Shown one piece after another: positions 8,625-16,054 of a stretch of DNA of 61,588 bases (position 1 is the stretch's first letter; the number at the start of each line of letters is the position of its first letter). Made by a program: the position numbers and the translations under genes. This DNA comes from Jiella sonneratiae (GTDB lineage: Bacteria; Pseudomonadota; Alphaproteobacteria; Rhizobiales; Rhizobiaceae): contig NZ_JAFMPY010000028.1 of assembly GCF_017353515.1 (NCBI RefSeq), forward strand, positions 1 to 61,588. Reading direction: 5' to 3'. The notes beneath the pieces are model-generated. The model ran no database searches. It saw only the letters and a list, made by a program, of their open reading frames with translations, and was not told where the DNA came from.

Positions 8625-9329
8625 TCAGTCGCGGCGGATGTCGGCGTCTCTGAGCGTCGAGACGAAGCGGAGCTTCGCCCGCTGCACGTGCCGGAAGAAG
8701 GCCTCGTGCGCCCTCGAGACGTTTCCGGAGGCGAGCGCGTCGACCATCTCGCGGTGCTCGTGGTTCGACACCGCGAGCCCGTTCGCCTGGACGAGGGTGC
8801 GGGCTCTGCACAGATGCAGCCGGTCGACGAAGCTCTGATATTCCCGCTTCAGCGTCTTGCTGCCCGTTGCGGTGACGAGATAGGCGTGGAATTCGAGATT
8901 GAGCGGATAATAGGCCTCGAAATCCTGTTCCTCGGCGAGCTGGTCCATCCTGACGAGATAGGATTTCAGATCGACCAGCATCTCGTCGGTCAGCCGGTCG
9001 GCGAGCAGGCGCCCGGCGAGCCCGAACACCGCCGAGCGCAGATCGTAGATCTCCAGCGCCTCCTCGACCGGGATCTGCCGCACGAAGACGCCGCGATTGC
9101 GCACCACCTCGACGAAGCCGCGGGCGTTGAGGCTGCGCATCGCCTCGCGCAGCGGCCCGCGGCTCATGCCGAAGCGGTTGGCGAGCTGGAACTCGTTCAG
9201 CCGCTCGCCGGGCTTCAGCGTGCCGCCGAGGATCATCCGTTCGATCTCCTTCTCCACCACGCTGGTGAGGGAGGAGGTCCGAAGCGTCGTCAGTTCGCTC
9301 GATTCCGGCTGCGGTTCGATTGCGGACAT
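8625..9329 (-). CDS. GntR-family regulator with FCD ligand domain
   Basis: 234 aa. The N-terminal winged helix (about 15-80) contains NEFQLANRFGMSRGPLREAM, the GntR recognition helix region. The C-terminal FCD helical domain (about 95-220) has the metal/ligand histidines in NLEFHAYL, SNHEHREMVDAL and FFRHV. FCD regulators usually repress carboxylate catabolic operons until an intermediate binds. It lies inside the catabolic gene series. A near-palindrome (9419-9430) sits about 90 bp upstream of its start, and matching palindromes occur at the three divergent promoters of the locus. I infer that it controls all of them and itself. Confidence 0.92.
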   Translation of the reverse strand: MSAIEPQPESSELTTLRTSSLTSVVEKEIERMILGGTLKPGERLNEFQLANRFGMSRGPLREAMRSLNARGFVEVVRNRGVFVRQIPVEEALEIYDLRSAVFGLAGRLLADRLTDEMLVDLKSYLVRMDQLAEEQDFEAYYPLNLEFHAYLVTATGSKTLKREYQSFVDRLHLCRARTLVQANGLAVSNHEHREMVDALASGNVSRAHEAFFRHVQRAKLRFVSTLRDADIRRD

Positions 9330-9418
9330 CGCCTACCTTCTCAGGGCCCATCGTCTCAGTGCACCTTCTACGCGACGCACATCCCCGCGCAAAGGTCCGC
9401 ATTGGTCGCATATGGTCG

Positions 9419-9430
9419 ATTGCCGACAAT
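9419..9430. promoter_or_regulatory. Candidate GntR operator A (ATTGCCGACAAT)
   Basis: Relative to ATTGTNNACAAT, only the fifth base is changed. It lies in the 135-bp gap between the dehydrogenase gene and the GntR gene, about 90 bp upstream of the GntR start, suggesting an internal promoter with autoregulation. It is the weakest member of the set. Confidence 0.5.
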
Positions 9431-9464
9431 TCCTCCACCCTCCGTCGCTTCCGGCCGAGCGGCG

Positions 9465-10550
9465 TCACGCCGCCGCGGGACGGCCGATGCCGGCGAGGAT
9501 CGCCTCGACCATGTCGCGCTGGGTGCCGACGCCCCGGATGTCCCGCGTGCGGGATTCCGGCCGCGACAGGGCGTGGTCGACGCCGCGCCTGATCAGGGCG
9601 GCGGCCTCGACGGCGGCCGGCACCTCCCGCCGCCGACCCAGCCAGTCGAGCAGCATCCGCGTCGATTCGACCATCGCATAGGGGTTGGCGAGGCCCTTGC
9701 CGGCGATGTCCGGCGCCGAGCCGTGCGTCGCCTGGGCCATGGCGATGGCGCCGCGCCCGATGCACAGGCCCGGCGCCATGCCGAGGCCTCCGACGAGGCC
9801 GGCCGCCTCGTCGGTGAGGATGTCGCCGAACATGTTGGTGGTCACCACCACGTCGAAGGTCTGCGGGTCGCGCACGAGGCGCATCGCCATGGTGTCGACG
9901 ATCACCTCGTCGACGGCGACGTCGGGGAACTCGGCGGCGACCTCGTAGCAGCTGTCGACGAACATGCCGCAGCCAAGCTTGAAGACGGTGTTCTTGTGGA
10001 CGAGGGTCAGCCGCCTGCGGCGGGCGCGGGCGAGCTCCAGCGCGGCGCGGGCCACCTTGCGGCTGCCCTCGCGGCTGATCACCCGCACCGAGATCGTCAG
10101 GTCCTCCGTCGGCCGGAATTCGCCGGAGCCCATGACGACGTTGCGGTCCGGCTGAAAGCCCTCGTTGTTCTCGCGCACGATGACGAGGTCGATGTCGTCG
10201 CGCAGGCAGCCGATGTCGGGAAAGGAGCGGGTCGGCCGGACATTGGCGAAGAGGTCGAAATGCTTGCGCAGGATCGGGTGCGGATTGATGGCGCCCGGCA
10301 CCTTCGGATAGTCCCGGTGGCCGATCGGCCCGAGGATGAAGCCGTCGAGACGCGAGAGCGTCTCGAGCGTTCCCTCCGGCATGGTGTGGCCGAGCGTGTC
10401 GAGGGCGCGCCGGCCGATCGGCACCTCCGTCCATTCGATCGACAGGCCGGCGGCGCCGGCTGCCGCCCTGGCGATCTCGACGGAGGCCGGGACGATCTCG
10501 TGGCCGATGTCGTCGCCTTCGAGGATGCCGAGCTTGAGGGTCTCACTCAT
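9465..10550 (-). CDS. Isocitrate/isopropylmalate-family beta-decarboxylating dehydrogenase
   Basis: 361 aa from ATG 10550, preceded by GGAGCAG. The family oxidises and decarboxylates (2R,3S)-hydroxy acids with NAD(P) and a divalent metal. Visible landmarks are GDDIGHEIVPA near the N-terminus, the substrate-binding RPTRSFPD, VIVRENNEGFQ, the catalytic Lys in VHKNTVFKLGCGMF, the metal-binding Asp residues in DEVIVDTMAMRL and NMFGDILTDEAA, and the nucleotide-binding HGSAPDIAGKGLANP. It is not a close match to LeuB or Icd, so the substrate is unassigned. It lies 23 bp behind the second mmgE-like gene on the same strand, so the two products are likely consecutive enzymes. Confidence 0.88.
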   Translation of the reverse strand: MSETLKLGILEGDDIGHEIVPASVEIARAAAGAAGLSIEWTEVPIGRRALDTLGHTMPEGTLETLSRLDGFILGPIGHRDYPKVPGAINPHPILRKHFDLFANVRPTRSFPDIGCLRDDIDLVIVRENNEGFQPDRNVVMGSGEFRPTEDLTISVRVISREGSRKVARAALELARARRRRLTLVHKNTVFKLGCGMFVDSCYEVAAEFPDVAVDEVIVDTMAMRLVRDPQTFDVVVTTNMFGDILTDEAAGLVGGLGMAPGLCIGRGAIAMAQATHGSAPDIAGKGLANPYAMVESTRMLLDWLGRRREVPAAVEAAALIRRGVDHALSRPESRTRDIRGVGTQRDMVEAILAGIGRPAAA

Positions 10551-10573
10551 TCGTCGCTGCTCCTGTCCAAATT

Positions 10574-11944
10574 TCATTCTGCGGCGGAGCGGAGCTTGTC
10601 CGAGCGGGCCGCCCTCGCCACGTCGCCGGCGTCGCTCGCCGCCTCGATCGCCCAGGCTGCCGCGAGGATGCGCTCGGCATCGGCGGCGCCGACGACGAGT
10701 TCGGCCTGGCGCAGGAATTTCGTGTCGAGCATCTCGTTGCTGAGCGGCCGCTCGCGGCTGCCGATCGCCCGGTCGATCTCCTTCGTCATGGTCGAGCCGT
10801 CGTCGAAGGTGATTTCGATGACCACGGAGGCCTCGTGGATCCGCCGGTCGGCGGTCGCCCTGACCTTGTCGCGCAGCGCGACGACGGCGGGGTCGGCGAC
10901 AATCTCGTCGGTGAAGGCGGTCGGCGCGCCGTCGCCGTGGAGCAGCGCGCAGGCCGCGGCGTGGTAGACGCTGAACTTGCCTTCCAGGCCGGTCTTCGGG
11001 CTGGTCTTGCCGGTGAGTTCGAGGACCAGCGGATGGGCGGTGAGCTGGACCGACGCGATGGCGCCGACGCGCGCGCCGATCTCCTCGCGGATCTGCTGGC
11101 AGCCGTCGATGGTCGGATGGATGACGATCCCGCAGGCAAACGGCTTGTAGCTGTTCAGCGCGGCCTCCCAGCGGCTGCCGAGGTCGTCGAGGATCTCGCC
11201 GTAGTCCTGCTTGTCGGACATGACGTTGGCGAAGCCGCGCGGCGCCTCGATGCCGCGCAGCGAGGAATCGAAGCCGGCCTCGGCGAGGAGTGCCGACATC
11301 GCGCCGTTCTGCGCCGCGCGGCCGGGATGGAAGCTCTTCGTCATGGTGCCGAACATCTCGCGAAGGCCCGCCGACTGGCTGGCGGCGAGGCCCAGCGCCC
11401 ACTGCATCTTCGTCGCGTCGAGGCCGATGGCGTGGCCGACGGCCGCGGCCGCGCCGAACACGCCGGCCGTGCCGGTGATGTGCCAGCCGCGGTCGTAGTG
11501 ATCGGGGTAGACTGCGTTGCCGATCCGGCATTCCACCTCGATGCCGACCAGCATGGAGGTGATCAGCGCCCGCCCGCTCTGCGGCCGCGTCTCGGCGAGG
11601 GCGAGGAGGGCGGAGGCGACCGGTCCCGCCGGATGGATGATGGTCTTCAGATGCGTGTCGTCATAGTCGAGGACATGCGAGGAGATGCCGTTGACGAGCG
11701 CCGCGTGCATGGCGTCGAGCTTCTCGCTTCGCCCGAGCACGGTCGAGGTCTGGGGTCCCGAGAACGGCGCGACGCCGCGGATGGCGGCATCGACCGTCTC
11801 GTGGCTGGCGCCCCCGACGGCGCAGCCCAGCCAGTTGACGAAGGTGCGCACGCCTTCCTGACGCACGTCCTCGGCGATGTCGCCGTCCTTGACGGAAACG
11901 ATCCATTCGGCGAGGGCGCGGGTGACGGGAGGGGTAGTCATCAT
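10574..11944 (-). CDS. MmgE/PrpD family protein (second of four)
   Basis: 456 aa. It has the family's HVLDYDDTHLKTIIHPAG active-site segment, GTMTKSFHPGRAAQNG, and KPFACGIVIHPTIDGCQ. The DYDDTH form is closest to cis-aconitate decarboxylase/2-methylcitrate dehydratase-type sequences in general, but this cannot decide the reaction. The gene lies between an SDR gene upstream and a decarboxylating dehydrogenase gene 23 bp downstream on the same strand. ATG 11944 is followed directly by a second ATG (11941), either of which could be used. Regulation by the GntR operator at 14247 is inferred from operon position. Confidence 0.88.
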   Translation of the reverse strand: MMTTPPVTRALAEWIVSVKDGDIAEDVRQEGVRTFVNWLGCAVGGASHETVDAAIRGVAPFSGPQTSTVLGRSEKLDAMHAALVNGISSHVLDYDDTHLKTIIHPAGPVASALLALAETRPQSGRALITSMLVGIEVECRIGNAVYPDHYDRGWHITGTAGVFGAAAAVGHAIGLDATKMQWALGLAASQSAGLREMFGTMTKSFHPGRAAQNGAMSALLAEAGFDSSLRGIEAPRGFANVMSDKQDYGEILDDLGSRWEAALNSYKPFACGIVIHPTIDGCQQIREEIGARVGAIASVQLTAHPLVLELTGKTSPKTGLEGKFSVYHAAACALLHGDGAPTAFTDEIVADPAVVALRDKVRATADRRIHEASVVIEITFDDGSTMTKEIDRAIGSRERPLSNEMLDTKFLRQAELVVGAADAERILAAAWAIEAASDAGDVARAARSDKLRSAAE

Positions 11945-12004
11945 AGGATCTCCGATTGAAATGATGGGAAGGGCGGCCCGCCGCGGCCGCCCCTGAAAAG
12001 CGTG

Positions 12005-12796
12005 TCAGAGCAGGCCCTTGGCGATGCCGCCGTCGACGTTGATCGCCTGGCCGGTGACGTAGGCGGCGAGCGGGCTCGAGAGCCAGGTCACCATCACCGC
12101 CACCTCTTCCGGTTCGCCGAAGCGGCCGAGCGGGATCTCGCCGGAAAATTCCTTCAGGATCGTCTCGCGGTCGGTGCCGCGTTCGGCGGCCATGGCGTCG
12201 GCGCGCTTCGTCCAGAGCGGCGTCAGCGTGCGGCCGGGGGCGACGCAGTTGACCCGGATACCGTCGGCGGCGAACTCGCTGGCGAGCGTCTTGGTGAGGC
12301 CGAGCAGGCCGGCCTTGTGGACGTTGGAGACGACCTGGTGCTGATAGGGCATCTTCGAGGCCGCCGCACCGAGCGTGACGATGCTGGGCGCATGGCCGGC
12401 CCGCAGCAGCGGGGCGAGGGCGCGGATCGCCCGCACCGCCGACAGCACGTTGAAGGTGTAGTTGCCGAGCCAGTCCTCGTCGGAGAGGTCGGTGAAGGCG
12501 GAGCGGATCGAGCCGCCGACCGCGGAGACGAGGACGTCGAGGCCCGTCCACAGCCCTGCCGCCGCCGCCGCGATCGTTTCGCCGGCACCCGGCGCCGTGA
12601 CGTCGGCGACGACCGTCTCGGGCCGCCGGCCACCGGCCTTTTCGATCGCGTCGGCGGCCTCCTGCAGATTGTCGGCGCTGCGCGAGGCGATCAGGAGGTG
12701 GGCGCCTTCGCGCGCCATCTGCGTCGCCGCCGCGCGCCCGATGCCGTAGGTGCCGCCCACGACGACGACGCGCCGGCCCTCAAAGCCGAGATCCAT
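12005..12796 (-). CDS. Short-chain dehydrogenase/reductase-like protein lacking the usual catalytic Tyr
   Basis: 263 aa, Rossmann fold. The cofactor loop is GGTYGIG (residues about 14-20). The NNAG-equivalent region reads VSAVGGS, and the C-terminus VTGQAINVDGGIAKGL is typical of the family. At the active site, where SDRs have Y-x-x-x-K, this protein has SNVHKAGLLGLTKTLASEF: the lysine is present but the Tyr position is Ser. A normal oxidoreductase role is therefore uncertain. ATG 12796 follows GGGAGG and overlaps the end of the upstream AbrB-family gene by 17 bp, so the two are co-translated. A sister SDR sits beside the other AbrB gene (25105-25851). Confidence 0.85.
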   Translation of the reverse strand: MDLGFEGRRVVVVGGTYGIGRAAATQMAREGAHLLIASRSADNLQEAADAIEKAGGRRPETVVADVTAPGAGETIAAAAAGLWTGLDVLVSAVGGSIRSAFTDLSDEDWLGNYTFNVLSAVRAIRALAPLLRAGHAPSIVTLGAAASKMPYQHQVVSNVHKAGLLGLTKTLASEFAADGIRVNCVAPGRTLTPLWTKRADAMAAERGTDRETILKEFSGEIPLGRFGEPEEVAVMVTWLSSPLAAYVTGQAINVDGGIAKGLL

Positions 12797-14009
12797 CGCT
12801 GCCTCCCTGAAGCCTGGTGTAGATCTGGAAGACCGGCAGGATCGTCGACGAGACGATGGCGATCCGCATGATGTGGAAGGCGGTCACGAGCTCCGCATCG
12901 AGATGCAGATACTGCGCGGTCAGGACCATCTCGGTGACCGCCGCCGGCGCCAGCGCGAGAAAGCCGGTGGTATAGGGAAGCGACGTCGCAGCCGAAAGGG
13001 CGAAGGCGCCGATCGCGGCGGCCGAGATGAGGAGCGCGGCGATCACGACGCCGGCGGCGGCCACCCGCGGCAGGGTGACAATGATCTCGCGCTTGAACTG
13101 GCAGCCGAGCCAGGTGCCGATGGCGATCTGTGCGACGACGATCAGCGGCGAGGGGACGGCGAGACTGAGCATGCCGCTGGCGCTGAGGACGAGGCCGAGG
13201 AAGATCGGCCCGACCAGCCAGGGATTGGGCAGCGGCGTCGGCTTCAGGAGGCGCGCGACGCCATAGCCGGCGACCAGCGCGACGACCAGGAGGAGGCCGT
13301 TCCGGGTCATCTCGTCGGTATGCGGCGGGATCTGGCCGCTGGAGCCGAACATCACCGCCAGGATCGGAACCAGCGAGACCACGCCGGAGACGCGGAGCGC
13401 ATGGACGATGGCGACGGCATTGGGGTTGCCGCCCTTGTCCTTGGCGACGACCGCCATGTCGGCGACGCCGCCGGCGGCGGTCGCGAAGAAGGCGGTGACG
13501 ACGTCGACCCCCGCGAGACGGCGGAACAGGAAGGCCGCGAGCATGGTCACGACGATGACGTAGAGCGTCGCCGCCAGCATCGCCGGCAGCAGCGCCACCA
13601 TCGCGGCAAGAATCGCCGGCGTGAAGCGCATGCCGACCGCCAGGCCGATCGCCACCTGCCCGAGCTCGCGCCCCATCGGCAGGAACGCCAGCCGCACGCC
13701 GCAGGCGGAGACCGCGCCGCAGACGAAGAACGGTCCGAGCATCCAGGGCAGGGGCAGATGCGACAGCGTCGCGCCGTAGCCGGCGACCGTGGCGAGGGCG
13801 TAGGTCGCGACGATCCGCGGGCCGCCGCCGCCGGCGCGCCAGGGCGCCGCGAGCCAGCGGATCGGCCGTCTGGCGCCGGCTCGCCCCGTATCGCTGCGCT
13901 CCTCGCCGCGCGGGATCCGCCGGTCGGAGGCGAGCCGCCCGGCCGACCGGATGGCGGACGCCCCGCACGGAGCCGACGGCTGGCTGTCCTGCATGACGGG
14001 TTCCGTCAT
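12780..14009 (-). CDS. AbrB-family integral membrane protein (PF05145 type)
   Basis: 409 aa, with about ten hydrophobic segments arranged as two similar halves. These are the AbrB duplication units: the first around GYGATLSHLPLPWMLGPFF, the second around GYGVARLLKPTPLPNPWLVG. The repeated PWxxGP and GxxxGxxFK elements are typical. Older annotations call these ammonia-monooxygenase-like or AbrB regulators; a membrane transport role is more plausible from topology, but function is unproven. An Arg-rich N-terminal extension of ~55 residues precedes the first helix, so a later start is possible. First gene of the minus-strand catabolic operon; operator B lies about 240 bp upstream. Confidence 0.82.
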   Translation of the reverse strand: MTEPVMQDSQPSAPCGASAIRSAGRLASDRRIPRGEERSDTGRAGARRPIRWLAAPWRAGGGGPRIVATYALATVAGYGATLSHLPLPWMLGPFFVCGAVSACGVRLAFLPMGRELGQVAIGLAVGMRFTPAILAAMVALLPAMLAATLYVIVVTMLAAFLFRRLAGVDVVTAFFATAAGGVADMAVVAKDKGGNPNAVAIVHALRVSGVVSLVPILAVMFGSSGQIPPHTDEMTRNGLLLVVALVAGYGVARLLKPTPLPNPWLVGPIFLGLVLSASGMLSLAVPSPLIVVAQIAIGTWLGCQFKREIIVTLPRVAAAGVVIAALLISAAAIGAFALSAATSLPYTTGFLALAPAAVTEMVLTAQYLHLDAELVTAFHIMRIAIVSSTILPVFQIYTRLQGGSDGSRL

Positions 14010-14246
14010 GGGGCCGAAGAGGCAAAGCCGGCCGCACGCGCCGCGCGGTGCCGGAGCGCGGGGTCGCCGGACGAGGCGGCCGGTCGATCCTCACCCCGCG
14101 ACAGGACGGCTGCGGGCGCGAAGGCCAGGCACGTCGCGATCCTTGGAGCGGGGTGGTCAGACATCTTGCGGCGGCACCTTTCGTCGAGATTCGTCGCGGC
14201 CGGGCAGGGACCCGCGCTTCCAATCTATAAAGCGACGGGCTCGAAA

Positions 14247-14258
14247 ATTGTCAACAGA
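14247..14258. promoter_or_regulatory. Candidate GntR operator B (ATTGTCAACAGA)
   Basis: Left half ATTGT is perfect and the right half ACAGA differs from ACAAT at its last two bases. Read on the minus strand it contains TTGACA, facing the AbrB-SDR-mmgE operon. Confidence 0.6.
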
Positions 14259-14381
14259 TGGCAGATGCGATCCGACCTGCCGGCTTGCCGAGCTGAATTT
14301 GAGCGATCTGCCGGCCGTTTGGCGGTGGCGGCTGCGATCGTGCGGCCTGCGGCAAAGGCATCGCGACGGCTCGACCTGAAG

Positions 14382-14393
14382 ATTGTTGACAAT
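14382..14393. promoter_or_regulatory. Candidate GntR operator C (ATTGTTGACAAT)
   Basis: Perfect 5-2-5 inverted repeat, ATTGT-TG-ACAAT, 80 bp upstream of the tctC start codon. It contains TTGACA on the plus strand, so a bound repressor could occlude a -35 box. Confidence 0.7.
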
Positions 14394-14472
14394 TTATCGC
14401 GAGGTGACCTACCGTCTGCCTCCGCGGTCCGACGCGGCCGCTTGTCTGATCCGGACGCTCAAGGGAGGAGCC

Positions 14473-15471
14473 ATGTCCACGAAATTCACGCGCCGCCAAG
14501 CGCTGCGTCTCGCAGCCGGGAGTGGGCTCGCCGCGACTGCACTCGCCGCCCCGCGGATCGCCCGTGCGCAGTCGTCCTATCCGGAACAGCCGATCAACGT
14601 CGTGGTGCCGTTCGACACCGGCGGCTACAACGACCGCCTCGCACGCGCCTTCACGCCGTTCCTGCAGGAGCGGCTCGGCCAGCCGCTGGTCGTGGTCAAT
14701 CGCGGCGGCGCGGGCGCGCTGCTCGGCCACACCTATTTCCTGCAGCAGCCCGACGACGGCTACACGATCCTCTGCACCTCGGCGGCGCCCTACATGCCGC
14801 TGAACATCCTGTTGCAGGGCGCGCAGTTCAAGATTTCCGACTTCCAGATGATCAACCTGCCGTCGCGCGACTATACGCTGATGGCAACTGAGGCGGGCAG
14901 CGAGCTGAAGTCGGTCGACGACGTCATCGCCAAGCTCAAGGCAGATCCCTCGAGCCTCAGCATCGGCGTCCAGCCGGCCTCGGCGGACCTCGTCAATCTG
15001 ATGCTGTGGGCCGACGCGAACGGCATTTCCCGCGACGGGCTGCGCATCGTGACCTATGACGGCGGCGGCCCCGCCCGCAACGCCGCGGCCGGCGGCGTCG
15101 TCGACATCGGCCTCGTCGGCGGTGAGGGCTTCCTGCCGCTCGCCGAAAAGATCCGGCCGCTGCTGATCTTCGATTCCGAAAAGCGCGACAACTGGGACGC
15201 CCCGAATTCGGGCGAACGCGGCGTCAGCAAGTCGGTCTCCGGCTCGCAGCGCGGCTGGGCTGTCCATGCCAGCATGAAGGAGAGCCACCCCGACCGCTAC
15301 GAGATCCTGGTGAAGGCGATCGAGGAGACCTCCAAGGATCCGAAGGTCGTCGAGTCGCTGACCAAGCAGCAGCTCGCGACCGAGTGGTACGGCCCGGAGG
15401 CGTCGCAGGAATCGCTGCGCCAGACCGCCGAGGTCATGGAGCAGCACGTCGATCTCCTGAAGGGCGCCTGA
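14473..15471 (+). CDS. tctC: Tripartite tricarboxylate transporter substrate-binding protein TctC (system 1)
   Basis: 332 aa. A twin-arginine export signal is visible, FTRRQALRLAAGSGLAATAL with cleavage after RAQ, so the protein is probably exported folded to the periplasm. The mature part begins YPEQPINVVVPFDTGGYNDR, the TctC-family strand and carboxylate-binding loop, followed by VVVNRGGAGALLG and PDDGYTILCTS. It would bind an organic acid and deliver it to TctAB. ATG 14473 has GGAGGAG upstream at 14464-14470. It is the first gene of tctCBA, under operator C. The ligand cannot be predicted; the sister protein at 20503 is only distantly similar, suggesting a different ligand. Confidence 0.92.
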   Translation: MSTKFTRRQALRLAAGSGLAATALAAPRIARAQSSYPEQPINVVVPFDTGGYNDRLARAFTPFLQERLGQPLVVVNRGGAGALLGHTYFLQQPDDGYTILCTSAAPYMPLNILLQGAQFKISDFQMINLPSRDYTLMATEAGSELKSVDDVIAKLKADPSSLSIGVQPASADLVNLMLWADANGISRDGLRIVTYDGGGPARNAAAGGVVDIGLVGGEGFLPLAEKIRPLLIFDSEKRDNWDAPNSGERGVSKSVSGSQRGWAVHASMKESHPDRYEILVKAIEETSKDPKVVESLTKQQLATEWYGPEASQESLRQTAEVMEQHVDLLKGA

Positions 15472-15491
15472 CGGCCCGCGAGAGCGATCCG

Positions 15492-15522
15492 GAACGCCGC
15501 GCCTTTTCAGGGCGCGGCGTTC
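15492..15522 (+). terminator. Intra-operon hairpin between tctC and tctB
   Basis: GAACGCCGCGCC (15492-15503) pairs with GGCGCGGCGTTC (15511-15522) around a 7-base loop. There is no following T-run, so it more likely attenuates or protects the tctC mRNA end than fully terminates. This would let the binding protein be made in excess over the membrane subunits. Confidence 0.6.
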
Positions 15523-15552
15523 AACTCATTCTCGATCCGGAGACAAGGTCTC

Positions 15553-16044
15553 ATGCGCAGCGGCATCCGCCGAGGTCCCGTCGACTGGGGGCACCTCGCC
15601 TTTCTCGCCTTCATTTCCGTCGTCGTCATCGCCTATCTCTTCGATGCACGCGGCGTCTCGCTGAAAATCAACAATCTGCTTCTCGTCGAACCGGCCGCGA
15701 TCATCGCGCTCGTCCTCGTCGCCTGCGTCCTGCCGCAGTGCTTCAGGCGGCGCGACGCGGAGCCTTCGGCGCCGGCAGAGGCGCCCGCCGAGGACGAGCG
15801 CGTGAAGGTTCGGCACGAACTCCTGCGCGTCGGCGCGCTCGCCGCGCTGCTCGGCGTCTTCAGCTTCTTCCTTGAGCAGATCGGCTTCGACGTCGCGACC
15901 TTCCTGTTCATCGCGATCGGGGTGGTCATCTGCGGCGAGAGGCGCCCGCTGGTGATCCTCGCCTTCGCCGCCGCCTTCACCGTCTTCGTCGTCTACGGCT
16001 ACAGCACGCTCGTGCCCTATCCGTTCCCCATGCGGATTCTCTGA
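15553..16044 (+). CDS. tctB: Tripartite tricarboxylate transporter small membrane subunit TctB (system 1)
   Basis: 163 aa with four predicted membrane helices: LAFLAFISVVVIAYLF, AAIIALVLVACVL, a segment around LAALLGVFSFFLEQIGFDVATFLF, and LVILAFAAAFTVFVVYGYS. This is the TctB pattern, with a charged cytoplasmic loop after the second helix (residues about 65-95). It partners TctA and TctC to import an organic acid using the ion gradient. The gene lies 10 bp before tctA. Sequence conservation in TctB is low in general, so identification rests mainly on size, topology and position. Confidence 0.88.
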   Translation: MRSGIRRGPVDWGHLAFLAFISVVVIAYLFDARGVSLKINNLLLVEPAAIIALVLVACVLPQCFRRRDAEPSAPAEAPAEDERVKVRHELLRVGALAALLGVFSFFLEQIGFDVATFLFIAIGVVICGERRPLVILAFAAAFTVFVVYGYSTLVPYPFPMRIL

Positions 16045-16054
16045 GGGCCCCGCC

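Larger units (their letters stand above)
14010..14472. promoter_or_regulatory. Divergent control region between AbrB/SDR/mmgE and tctCBA operons
   Basis: 463 bp without a gene, separating the minus-strand operon starting at 14009 from tctC at 14473. It carries two copies of the locus palindrome (14247-14258 and 14382-14393), 135 bp centre to centre. The tctC-proximal copy contains a TTGACA hexamer on the plus strand and the other copy one on the minus strand, so each could overlap a -35 box of the gene it faces. No other strong element was seen. Confidence 0.6.

Noticed and set aside
8688-10967. 759-codon plus-strand frame across the GntR and dehydrogenase genes
   Set aside because: Antisense to three recognised genes, with no domain of its own.
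12750-14891. 713-codon plus-strand frame
   Set aside because: Asp/Arg/Gly-rich antisense of the AbrB gene, running into the tctC promoter region.
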